A stretch of 64,000 nt of DNA from NCBI GenBank assembly GCA_032164245.1, contig JAVMKO010000007.1:5170371-5234370 (forward strand), written 5' to 3'. Below the pieces are notes generated by a model. It made no database searches and had not been told where the DNA came from. It was given only the letters and a program-made list of their open reading frames with translations. Positions 44,803 to 55,900 of the stretch are shown here, one piece after another (positions within the stretch are counted from its first letter, which is position 1; each line of letters starts with the position of its first letter). A program made the position numbers and the translations under genes. This stretch comes from Sternotherus odoratus. Taxonomy: Eukaryota > Chordata > Testudines > Kinosternidae.

Positions 44803-46190
44803 ACTTTGCTTGGTTGACACTTCTGCTTCAGTCATTTTCTCCCTAACCCGGATGAACCAAATAAAAGAAATTGTGCACTACTTGTTCAAGAACCTCCCAC
44901 TATCCATCAAAAAGCATGAAATACCTGATTTTTAGCTCCACTGCTTATTCCTGGTTATATCCAAATGTCTTGTGGACAGAGAGATGTTTTTATTGTAAAA
45001 AGGTGTTTTTTTAACTATAGAATTTTCTCCTGTTACTTGCCAGAGTACACCTCCCCACAAGGTGAAGTCCCAACATAAAATGTCTAGGCTATAATTGCTC
45101 CTAGTCTGATTTGTGATTATAGTTTAGTACTTCTCGGCCTTTTGGCTAAGAGCAAGTGTTTATTATACATAGGAATGGTTAAAATCCATTATGTTTACTG
45201 TATGTGGTTTTATATAAAAAGTTTACATATCTCTTTTTAAAAAAATGCTGGGTTTGATAGAAGCCAAGTATATAAAATCGTAGCAGCTCAGTTTTGCTAA
45301 CTTAAGTCTTTTTTCACTGGTCCCTATTTAAATAACTGGAATAGTATAGACTGTGGTAGCAGCAGCCTATAGTTAAAGTTGCCCAACACTTTACAGTACA
45401 AGGTCCCGTTTTAATTGCTTGTAATGTAGTCAAAACTTTAACCAGTTATGCTGAAGATTTATACACCGGGTGTCTCCTTCAGACCAACAATTTTGGGGGG
45501 CAAGTTTCCACTAAACTGGCTGAGCCATTTTCAAAAAGCAAGTTAAGGAAAAGAATGCCATTTTGCTCATGGTAAAAAGATTCTTTATGGTTTTGCAGAG
45601 AAGGCCTAGTACCGCTAGACTTTGCAACAGAACTTGAAATTTGGCAGGGGGAGGCTGTGACAGAGTGCTAGGAGCTAACACCTATTGAAAACCCAGGAGT
45701 AGGCAGCCCCAACAGAAGGCTCTTCTGCCAGCCTAAAGGTAGGAGGCACTAAAACCAGGGTTCAAATACAGTCCGGGGATAACAAATGATAAAGCAGGAA
45801 CGTGAGTGTGGGTTACAGAGTCAAAAGCAGGGTGCCAGAAGGGGACACCGACTAGAGAAGCTCCCACTGCTCCTCAAAAGCATTCAGGGAGCCAGGGCCC
45901 AGAGGAACTCTGCTTCGATACATGATCTGAAAGAGAAATGGAAATAGGCCCCACCATCACAAAGCATCTCCCCATCCAGCATCCTCCTCCTGGTATGGTG
46001 GATGGCGACTTCACGGGGCAACAGATGGGGTGTGCATAAAGCGTGAAGAGCGAAGAAAAGTGAAGCCAGAACCTAAGGAGAAGGCTCTGGAGGAGCTTCA
46101 ACCTGGTGAAGAGGCTACTTGTGAGTATCAGAAGGCAGATTCAAGAAGAGTGGAAGGTGGAGAGGTCTGCATTGGTTGCTAGTTACTGTG
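44803..46190. other. Intergenic, mostly unassigned
   Basis: Contains a U2 snRNA fragment at 45128-45160. No other feature recognised. Confidence 0.45.
45128..45160 (+). pseudogene. U2 snRNA 5'-end fragment
   Basis: CTTCTCGGCCTTTTGGCTAA followed by GAgCAAGTGT matches the 5' end of vertebrate U2 snRNA with one mismatch (GATC in the gene). The match stops after about 33 bases and no U2 promoter or Sm site follows, so it is a truncated pseudogene copy. Confidence 0.75.
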
Positions 46191-46725
46191 GCAGTTTATT
46201 CCACAGTCTCAGACAAAGCTCTGTCTCCTGCACAGATGAGCTCTACCATTAGGGTAAAAAGGTTGATTGTGCCGGAGTTGTTGCCCATGGTCTTCAAGGC
46301 AGAACTTTGGGCAATCATTTAAAATGTACCACGTATCAGGAGGTAGCCATGTTAGTCTGTATCCACAAAAACAATGAGTTGTCGGGTGGCACCTTAAAGG
46401 CTAACAGATTTATTTGGGCATGGGTGAATGTACTGGGCCAAGACAATTTACTGCCTTGAAAATGCGGCCGAGCACCTTGAATTTGATTATTCCTTAGAAA
46501 GCCAGTGGAGAGCACAGTGGACAGGCCTGATGTGCTTGCAGTAGCTAGTGTTGCTGAGGAGGTGTATAGCAGTGTTCTCTATAAACTGGAGTTTTGCATA
46601 GGCTGATAACTTCATGGCCAGGTATATTGCATTGCTGTAATCCAGACAGCTGACCAGTATGTAAAAAACGGAGGAATGGTCATTTGCCAGGATGGGATGA
46701 AGTTGCCTAGCCAGGAACACTCCTT
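46190..46725 (-). mobile_element. L2/CR1-superfamily LINE fragment interrupted by a repeat
   Basis: Minus-strand frame 46720-46487 reads SCLDYSNAIYLAM, KLQFIENTAIHLL and HCALHWLSKE. These are the C-terminal RT blocks of L2/CR1-like LINEs (family pattern LDYCNALY, LQ-x-VQN, LHWLP). A GTAGCC repeat copy (46335-46430) interrupts it downstream. No complete ORF. Confidence 0.6.
46335..46430 (+). repeat. GTAGCC(G/A)TGTTAGTCTG interspersed repeat copy
   Basis: Reads AGGTAGCCATGTTAGTCTGT and GGGTGGCACCTTAAAGGCTA, the head and start of the arm of the hairpin family, without the returning arm. Confidence 0.65.
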
Positions 46726-46764
46726 AACTCGTGTCCCTTAAATAATGCCTAGGACAACACAAAG

Positions 46765-47462
46765 GACAATGGAAGTAAAACAAAGTATTCAGGGAGCACA
46801 TTATATTCTGTACACTAAATAAGGCAGCAAGTCCTGTGGAAAAGCTAGTATGTGATTATGTAATTAAGGACCATAATGCATGCGCCCAACAGGGATGAAT
46901 TAAGGTTTCAGAAGCAACCTTACATCTGGCATTCCTAAGCTTTTGAGTATTTGACTTTACAACCTTAATAATCTTTTAATGCAGTTTTTTAAATGTAATT
47001 GTTGATATATTCTTAACGCTACATAGTGTTCTTCATTTGGAGAACTGTGTATTCTAGAACAACAGCAAGACTGAAAAGAGTCAATCCTCCAGGAAAAAGA
47101 ATGAACTACCCCTGCAATAAATGGATCTTCACTGCTCTTTCTTTCCACCAAGTTGCTGGTTCGTTCTTAATCCCAAAATGGGGTGAGAGAAAAGAGGCCT
47201 CATGCTGTCTTCTTAAACACCTTTTACACAGAATCTAGTACTTGACCTAAGCCCCCCCCCCCCCCCCAGAACTGGATGTTCCTGGAGCAGGAATCAGTAC
47301 AACTCTTGACATTCAGTATCCTAACACTAAACCCAATATTGCTAATGGTGTTGAGAAAACTATTTTGAATGATTCCAGCACCATTATCAACCGCTCCATT
47401 TAGGTATCTCCTGACAATATTTTGACATGAACATATTAAAATGGATGGTTAAACTAGAACAT
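46765..47462. other. Intergenic, unassigned
   Basis: Only a C run at about 47252-47268. Nothing else recognised. Confidence 0.45.
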
Positions 47463-47950
47463 TGTTGCAGGGGGCTTATCTCGTTGCCGGGAGAAACGAG
47501 ACCTCACACAGGTGGCTAGTTGGAAAGTGGTGAGTTTATTGAGGGGAGCGGCATTTCGTGCTGGGGGGCTTATCTGCCAGCACGGCCGCAATACAAGATG
47601 ACTGACACACCCAGGCGATGTAGAAGCCCAAGGAGGAAGCCCAACCCAAGGAGGTGTGTCAGCACAGATATACTCATGCTCATTTGCATCTCATACATAC
47701 TCATCTCATTAATAGCAAGCAACAAACTGATTGGTCAACACTTGTTGGTTACGCAGTCCTGCCTTAGTTTCCCCATTTGGTTTCCCACGCATTCATTCTC
47801 ACACAGACGGGGTAAACACTCATGCAGCTGGGAACCTGTTCCCAAACACACAGATAACAGCAAGGTCATTCTCAGATAATACCACTATTATGCACTCTCC
47901 TGGAGTTGACTTAGAAGCGTAACTGCACTTCCTAGTGATTGCCCGTCACA
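47463..47950 (-). mobile_element. Solo LTR of an endogenous retrovirus
   Basis: Read on the minus strand it begins TGTGACGGGCAATCAC and ends CCCCCTGCAACA, TG...CA as for LTRs. An AATAAA signal lies at 47540-47535, placed as expected near the 3' end. 488 bp. A clean target duplication was not read (flanks acat/atat). No internal viral genes are next to it. Confidence 0.65.
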
Positions 47951-48004
47951 ATATCTTCCGGTCCTAACAAACATGTTCTGCTCCTGGAATGGGTGTATCT
48001 AAGT

Positions 48005-48085
48005 CAGGGGTGGGCAAACTTTTTGGCCGAAGGACCACATCTGAGTGCGAAACTACATGAAGGGCTGGATAGGAAAGGCTATGCC
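48005..48085 (+). mobile_element. hAT MITE left-end fragment
   Basis: CAGGGGTGGGCAAACTTTTT with GGACCACATCTGAG, the same end as the 16262 element. Truncated at the right. Confidence 0.5.
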
Positions 48086-48574
48086 TCCAACAACAGCTCT
48101 CTTCTACCTCAATTGAGATTAACATTACAATCCAATTACTTGTGTTTGAGGTGAGCTCAGCACGAAGGAGAGAGGCCCTTCCCCCCTCTTTTGGGTTGCC
48201 CTATTGCTAAATTCCCCTCCATTAATCAAAATGGCTACAAAACTACACATAGATCACATTCTATATTAGTTTAGAATAGGGAGATCATTTGCTCATCTGA
48301 AGGAGGAAGAATGTTCTTTCACATATACTAGCCTTGTAATGCTATAATAGTTCTTGAAAAATTAAACAATTGTGCATCTCATGTTAATTTCCATTTACGT
48401 CTTCACTCACTTTAGTTTACAAATCATTTCTACAAAAGGAAAATGTTTACCTTTCAAAACCTGGATAGATTAAACTCATTCAGTTCAGAGTTTACACACA
48501 ACCAAAATTCAAATGTAGACAGCCCAAGCACAGAAAGTTCCAGGGCAATGAAGACTGGGGGCCTTGTGTACAGT

Positions 48575-49474
48575 TAGGGCTGGTCCCCACTACGGCTTAA
48601 CGTCGACTTTAGCGACGTTAAGTCGATGTAAACATGTACCCGTCCTCACATGCATGCCATTTGAGTTGATTTAAAGGGACCTCAAAATCGACTTCTGTAC
48701 TCCTCCCAAACGAGAGGAGTAGTGCTGAAATCGACCTCTCTGGGTCGATTGTCAACTAGTGAGGACGCATGTGACATTAAGCCTCCGACCTTCCACAATG
48801 CCCGTTTGCTCCCCAGGGGACCAGCCACCAGCCCGAGCAGCTCCGCAGCCCCCCTGTGCCCGCCTGAGCAGCTAGCTCCGTGCCGGCTTCCCCCTCCCCC
48901 CCCCCCGTCCGCCTGAGCAGGTCCGCAGACCCCCATGCCCGCCCGAGCAGGTCCCCGGACCCCATGTGCCTGCCCGAGCAGCTCCGCGCCGGCTCCCCCC
49001 CGCCCGCCTGAGCAGCTCCGCGGACCCCCCGTGCCCGCCCCCCCCCCCCCGCCCGCCCGAGCAGGGGTCTGCCGGCGCGGAGCTAGCTGCTCGGGCGGGC
49101 GGGGGGCAGCCGGCGCGGAGCTAGCTGCTCGGGTGGGCACGGGGGTCCGCTGACCTGCTCGGGCGGGCACGGGGGGTCTGCGGAGATGCTCGGGCGGGCA
49201 CGGAGGGTCCGCAGAGCTGCTCGGACTGGTGGCTGGTCCCCTGGGGAGCGTGCCCGGCTGCCCCGAAAGGTGGTGCCTGCTGGGGACTCCCGGAACGGTG
49301 GGATATCTACCCACAGTGCAACACTCCCTTTGTCGACGCTTGCAAAAGTTGTAAGGACAGACACTGTCAACTTGCTGTGCTTTGTGGGGACGCACAAAAT
49401 CGACTTTATACAGTCTGCTTTAGAAAATCGAATTAAAGGAAATCGAACTAATGCTGTAGTGAAGACATACCCTA
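48575..49474. mobile_element. Large GC-rich foldback element (about 0.9 kb)
   Basis: Ends TAGGGCTGGTCCCCACTAC and GTAGTGAAGACATACCCTA, inverted. Inner arms around CCCCAGGGGACCAGCCACCA (48815) return at about 49225-49250. In between are modules of the type GCCCGAGCAGCTCCGCG in both orientations. Possible 8-bp duplication gtgtacag/gtgtgcag (7 of 8). Open frames inside are compositional. Confidence 0.75.
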
Positions 49475-49700
49475 CGTGTGCAGCAAGCTGGGATGTGAAT
49501 GGACAGCACACTAGCCTATCATGCACTAACCAGCCATATGGACCCAGCTACCACAAACTATAAAGTTACAGTAGGACTACATCAAAAGGCCCTACAGAAT
49601 TTATAATGTGTGGCCAGTTAGAGTGTAGCACCTTAACTAGCTGTATAAGCAAGACCTGGGTATTTACACTTAAACACACACCAACTCTCACAAAAGGATA

Positions 49701-49974
49701 CAGTAAAACCTCCATTTAACGGACTAATTCGGGCGAGGGGGTGTCCGTTAAATCAAAAACTCCATTATTTAATAAAAAAAACAAAACGAGCTGTCGGAGC
49801 AGCAGCCCGCCTGCCACAGGGTCGGGGCGGCAGCCCCGCAGCCCACCCGCTGCCTGGACCCGGGCGCAGCCGGGAGCCGGCAGCCAGCCCGCCAGATATG
49901 GATCAGGAATGCATCAGACTTGCTCAGAAATTTTGTCCATTGCATCCGAAGTCCGTTAAATCGAGGGTTTACTG
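49701..49974. mobile_element. Tigger-like MITE with TA duplication, copy 2 (274 bp)
   Basis: Same ends as 14388-14723 (CAGTAAAACCTCCATTTAAC; GAGGGTTTACTG), with TA at 49699-49700 and 49975-49976. The interior is nearly the same but shorter by about 60 bp. Confidence 0.85.
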
Positions 49975-50127
49975 TACATGTAAATCTTTGACTCATTTTA
50001 AAGCAAACTTAAGTAAATGTCATCTCACAGTTAAGGCATATACAGGTTATAATATGTAATATCCCATAATAGGTGAGTATTTTCACTAACTCACATAGAT
50101 CACTACAACAGAGACTAAAGATTGTAA

Positions 50128-50346
50128 AGGTAACAAAGTCCTGTGGCACCTTAAAGACTAACTATAAAGTTTTGAAGCATAAGCTTTCGTGGGCTAATAC
50201 CCACGTCGTCGGATGCAAGCAGTGGCCGACGAAGTGGGTATTAGCCCACGAAAGCTTATGCTTCAAAACTTTATAGTTAGTCTTTAAGGTGCCACAGGAC
50301 TTTGTTACCTCTGCTATTCCAGACTAACACCGCTACCTCTCTGATT
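50128..50346 (-). mobile_element. Hairpin element copy 2, with exact 13-bp target duplication
   Basis: Reverse-oriented copy of the 42709 element: arms 50130-50212 and 50226-50308, then the head (TAACACCGCTACCTCTC) at the right. CTAAAGATTGTAA is duplicated exactly at 50115-50127 and 50347-50359. It lies about 250 bp downstream of the MAT-like stop codon. Confidence 0.92.
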
Positions 50347-50594
50347 CTAAAGATTGTAAGTCACTTGAGTCCTTTCTGAAGAAATAAATGAAGACACACT
50401 AGGTTTCACATACATGTATTTAAAATGTAAAGGCAGCATAAAAGTTATATTGCTTATAATTGTCAGTACCTAGTTCAGTTATGAGAATGTCATTTATAAG
50501 ATTTTTAAAAGATTATTTTCCCCTCTGACAGTTTAGAGGTCATACCTGCTCATTTAAAAAGATTCTCCATTACAAGAGACAGATTTGGAAAAGC

Positions 50595-50697
50595 TTAATA
50601 CAAAAGCTTCTTTGGTATTTCCCATGTAAATTCTTCTCTTCCAAAGTGCCCATAACATGCAGTCTGTTGATATATTGGTCTCTTCAAATCCAGTTCC
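50595..50697 (-). CDS. MAT-like exon 9 with stop codon
   Basis: 103 coding bp. Completes Arg, then [20 protein letters not shown] and ends KKLLY with TAA at 50597-50595. The acceptor is TTTTATGCAG. No canonical AATAAA is seen in the next 250 bp downstream; an AATATA variant lies near 50445 and the LINE/MITE-free 3' UTR cannot be delimited. A hairpin element sits only about 250 bp past the stop. Confidence 0.95.
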
Positions 50698-52881
50698 CTG
50701 CATAAAAGTGAACAGAAGTATTTTTTAAAAATTTACCACTGCAAGAGAAGATGCAAGTATATTAGTGCATCAAGATACTCTGATTCCCTTCTCATACAAA
50801 CAAGGGGAATGATTTTAACTGACAGTGCAACTCATAATCTCTCCTCCATGAAATCATCCACATTTACAAAGGGAAAAGCATCCACAGAATGGATGAAGGG
50901 TCCGTTAACCGATTCCACATTCTCTCAGTACTCACTCGTTACTGGGGTTCCATGCACCTAAGACTCCAACGGTCAGTACGTGTCTCTGGACCTGGTAACC
51001 TTTAGCTCTCAAGGCTTGGGTGGCCAGAGGGGCATATTGTGTCCCAATATCAGCCAACATCTGAATCAATATGGGCCCTTACTGCATTTCACTGTAATGA
51101 AAGTTTCACTGACTCCAGGCTCACTGTACTGGTTAATTTTTATTTGAAGGGTTTATGTTTAACTAGCGAAAATACCCGGCGTTGCTTGGGTCAGTCGGAG
51201 GTGGGGAGGGGGCAGAGAGCTGAGCGAGTGCGGGGTCCGTTGGAGGGGGGAGGAGGCAGAGAGCAAACCTGACACCCCCATCTCACCCCCCCGACCAAAC
51301 CCGACACCCCCACCGCACTTACCCCTCGACCAACCCGACTCACATTTTCACCCCCCACCCAAACCCAACACCCCCATGTCTCCCCCCTACCAACCCCAAC
51401 ACCCCCTGACCAACACCCACACCTCACCCCCCGTAGACCAAACCTGCCACACCCACCTCACTTTCCCCTCCCCAACCAAACCCAACACCCCCACCTACCA
51501 CCACAAACAAACCCGACACCCACACCTCACCTACCCCTCGACCAACCCCGACCCCCCTCATCACCCCCCCAAACAAACCCAACACCCCCACCTTACCCCC
51601 CCCCACCAAACCCAACACCCCCTGACCAACTCCAACCCCCACACCTCACCCCTCACCCACCCCGACACCTTCCCACCCCCCCAGACCAAACCTAACACCC
51701 CCAGCTCACTTACCCCCCGACCAAACCCGACACCCCTACCTCACTTATCCTCTGACCAAACCCAACTCGGGTCTGTCGGAGGTGGGGAGGGGGCAGAGAG
51801 CTGAGCGAGTGCAGGGTCCGTTGGAGGGGGGAGGGGCAGAGAGCTGAGCGAGTGCGGGGTCCGTTGGAGGGGGGAGGGGAAGAGAGCTGAGCGAGTGCGG
51901 GGTTCGTTGGAGGGGGTATTATGACATCATAACTATGTCACAGAGAGCAGCAGCTGGCCAGCTGATGTGATTGGCCTTTAATGAATTTCACCCCTGGGGG
52001 GCGTCAGAGGTGAGATCTGAAAAATTTTCGACTCTTACCCTGATTAGGACCCTAAAACCTCTAACTGTACCAAATTTCAAGTCTCTAGCTCAAACGGTGT
52101 GGAAGGAGTAAGTGCACGTACATACACACATACACCATTTGACTTTTATATATATAGACTAGCATAAGTGCCCGGCGCTGCTCGGGTCAGTCGGAGGTGG
52201 GGAGGGGGCAAACAGCTGACACCCCCTGACCAACCCCAAGACCCCCCAGGCTCACTTACCCCCCCGACCAAACCCGACACTCACACCTCACCCACCCCGA
52301 CACCTTCCCACCCCCCCAGACCAAACCCGACACCCCCCGGCTCACTTACCCCCCCGACCAAACCCGACACCCCCACCTGACCCCCCCAACCAAACCCAAC
52401 ACCCCCACCTCACCCCCCGACCGAACCCGACACCCCCACCTCACTTACCGTCCCACCAAACCCAACTCTGATCCGTCGCGGGGGGGGGGGCCCAGAGCTG
52501 AGGGATTGCGGGGACCTTCGCAGGTGGGGGGGGGCACAGGGCTGATGGATTCCGGGGTTCCGTTGGGAGGGGGAGGGGCAGAGAACTGAGGGATTTCCGG
52601 GGTTCCGTTGGAGGAGGGAGGGGCAGTGAGCTGAGCGAGTGCGGTGTCTGTTGGAGGGGGTATTATGACGTCATCACCACCCAGCTGCCCAGCCGATGTG
52701 ATTGGCCCTGAAAGACTTTCACCCCTGGGGGGCGTCAGAGGTGAGATCCGAAAATTTTTCGACCCTTATGACCATCTAGACCCCAAGACCCCTCACTATA
52801 CCAAATTTCAAGTCTCTGGCTCAAACGGTGCGGGAGGAGTTCGCACTCATACATACATACATACATACACCACTTGACTTT

Positions 52882-52959
<78 letters not shown>

Positions 52960-55900
52960 TAGGCAATTGCTTACTCTACTGTTCTTAAGCTAATTTCCTC
53001 TTAAGCACCTTATCGTCCTGGCTATTGCCCAAGTCTTTAATAACTAAGGTCAAGTGGAACAAGTACCACCAGGATATCCATAAATCTTCAAGCTAGTCCA
53101 GAGTAGCAGGAGCCAATATCAGTACATACCATACCAGCACATAGGGTGACCAGATGGGAAGGGTGAAATATTAGGACACACTCCACGAGCGGGGGGGGGG
53201 GGGGGAGCGGGAGGGGGGGTTGTAGGGGCGGGGCCCGAAGGGGGCAGGGGGGGCGGGAGTGGGCCGCAGTGGCTGGAGGCTCGCTCTCTCTGTGGGGGGG
53301 TGGGGGGGCAGTGGGTTCCCCCCCCCCCCCCCTCGCAGCATGCTTCTCTGGGACCCAGGGCAGAGAGAGCTCTCCTGGCCGTTGCCGTGGCCCGCCCACC
53401 TACCCCTGAATGCTGTGCTGTCTCTGCCATGGGAGGTGCCGAGGGGGGGGGCTCCCCCCCCCCGCCTGCGGCGCTGGTTGCATGCAGGGAGGATCCACTC
53501 TGCGCGCCCTGCATCTTTCCCGGGCCCTGCCTGTCTCTGCCGGCCGGAGGTGGGGGGGGGGGGAAAGAGGACGGGACTCTGGACTGGGCTCTCTGCCGGC
53601 AGCTAGCTACTAGCATTCTTTGTCCCGATTTCGGGACTTTACAGATGAGCCCTGCCTGCGCAGGGGTCATGCAGGCAGCACATGGCTGCCTGGGGCAGTG
53701 GGCGGGGCCGTGCTGCCTGCATGACCCCATGCGCAGGCAGGGCTCATCTGTAAAGTCCTCAAATCGGGACAAATTGCGTCCCGACCAAAGTGTGGTCGGG
53801 GCGCGGGACGAATGGGCAAAAATCGGGACGTCTGGTCACCCTACCAGTACATATCATACCAGTACTTACATTTGGACAAGTTTATTTTAAAACAAGATGT
53901 TAGAGTCTGATCCAAAGCCCATTGCAATCAATGGGAAAAATTCCTATTGACTCCAATAAGCTTTGCATCATGCCCTAATTTAGAAGATGCTAATAATTAA
54001 AAGGCCAAGTAAATGAGCAGCACAGCAACAAGACTGTCACAGGGTGGGGTTCCCTCCACATGGATTCTTCATTGCAAGCAGACCTCTCACTCCTGCATAG
54101 GTTCAACACCATGTGTGTTATTTACAATGTGCTATACAAGTGCTTGTCCCCCACAACATAAGGCTTTTACTTTCTCCTCAGACACAGGGTGAGAAACAGG
54201 GAGAGATCTCATCTCTCTGAGATCATGGGCAATTTAAACCATTCTACAGGAAGGACCCAGCTTGAAGATTTGTTTCAGGCCTCTGAGTGGAGCAGTTTGT
54301 GTAAAGGGGAGGACACAAAGAGGGTGCTAATGGGTATTTTAATGATTATAAATTGTTTCAGAGCCAGGAGTATAGGAACCAAACACTTGAATTTAAATTG
54401 TTCAACTGTCTATTATATTAGAGTGAACCGTCAATGTGTGTAAGTTCTCCAATGGGAGACAAACCTTATAATGACTCCAAGGCGCAGATCAAAGTTTTTC
54501 TGTACAATTTCAAGCAGCTCTTCTTCTGATCTGTCTGAAGTGCCATAGTGAAACACAGAAATGGCTAGAGGATGGCTCAGACCAATAGCATAAGACAGCT
54601 GTAGGATACACACATCAAACCAAGTTAGAAATTGTAGTTCAATTTAGCACCCTTCTGCTTTACAAAAATAGAGACCTAATCAGTTTTAAGATTCCCTGCA
54701 GTACAAATAAGGTATTTCCTTTAGGACCTGTTTTTAGTATTCCATTATGACATCCTCCTGCTGTATTGTGGTCTGGAACCTTCCCCCAGCCAAAACAGCT
54801 AGTATTGTGCTGCTATTGTTGGGATCCATCGGAATGACCATCTTACAATGAAAATAAGCCATACTCAGGAACTAGGAGTTGGAAGGGGCTCTACCATGGG
54901 GCAAATGAGTGTGCCTTTCTGCTTCCTTATGAGGTATACGAAGCTGGGAAGATTTGTTGTTTCTGTTTGTTTACATTAGAAATTTACCTCAACTATCCTG
55001 TTTGACTGGAAGACAATGCTTGACTGGGCAAATATTTGACAGAAATGCCATGCAGGTGAAACCAGAAAAAATAAGAGGGGAAACACTTTCTACTCCGCCT
55101 ATCAGAATCCTTCTGACTGGCTAACTGAACTCAAATACTTCCCAGGATAGCCTTTCTGCTGAAGAGTCAACACCTCCTTCCCCTATTCAGTTAAGTCCCA
55201 GAGAGCTCAAAACATGGCGTTGGCCTTCTTCACCCCCACTAAAGTGAAGAATGTTAGGCCAGTGCTGCATTCTCTCCCCCCTCTCCACCCTTTACCTGTC
55301 TTGTCTATTTATATTTTAAGCTCCACAGGGCAAGGACCATCAAGTTTGTACAATGCCTAGCACAATAGGGCCCTGTTCCTAATTGAGACCTCTAAGTCCT
55401 GATCAGTCATTATCAGGTCATTGCAGGAACCAAGGGTGCTAGGAAAGCTTAGCTCAAGTGTTTTAACTGTGGAACAGCTCTGCCCTCTAATGTGTAGAAG
55501 GATGTAGTGTGCTGAATGAAAGCTGATGCACAGCAGCCACCCAGAACAATTATGCATATTGCTGGTATTGCACACTGCCTAGACAATCATCATGTTTTAT
55601 TTGTTTTGTATTAGTTTGGGGCCCAGTCATGGTCTTAGGTGGTAAGATCTGTATGAGGGTCAAGCAACTCAACACAGCACCACCCAAAAGCTACAAGCCC
55701 CAAGGATTTATGCATAAGGAAGGAAAACAGAATGTAATGTAACTGTACAGAAATAAGGCAATAAGAGAAGGTGCAGGGAATGAGACCGAGCTCTTGCCTC
55801 TGAGTGCATATATTTTTCTCTGCACCCATTCAACTCATGTTTTGTCCCCTCCGCATAACAATGCAGTGTTACTACTGCAATAGAGTTCTATTGTATAACA

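Noticed and set aside
51250..51770. Coding potential of the Pro/Thr-rich frame at 51376-51804
   Set aside because: It is the translation of a pyrimidine-rich minisatellite; composition explains the open frame.
53088..53890. Open frames up to 217 codons on both strands
   Set aside because: They fall in the 702-bp GC-rich MITE (53142-53843) and overlap on opposite strands.
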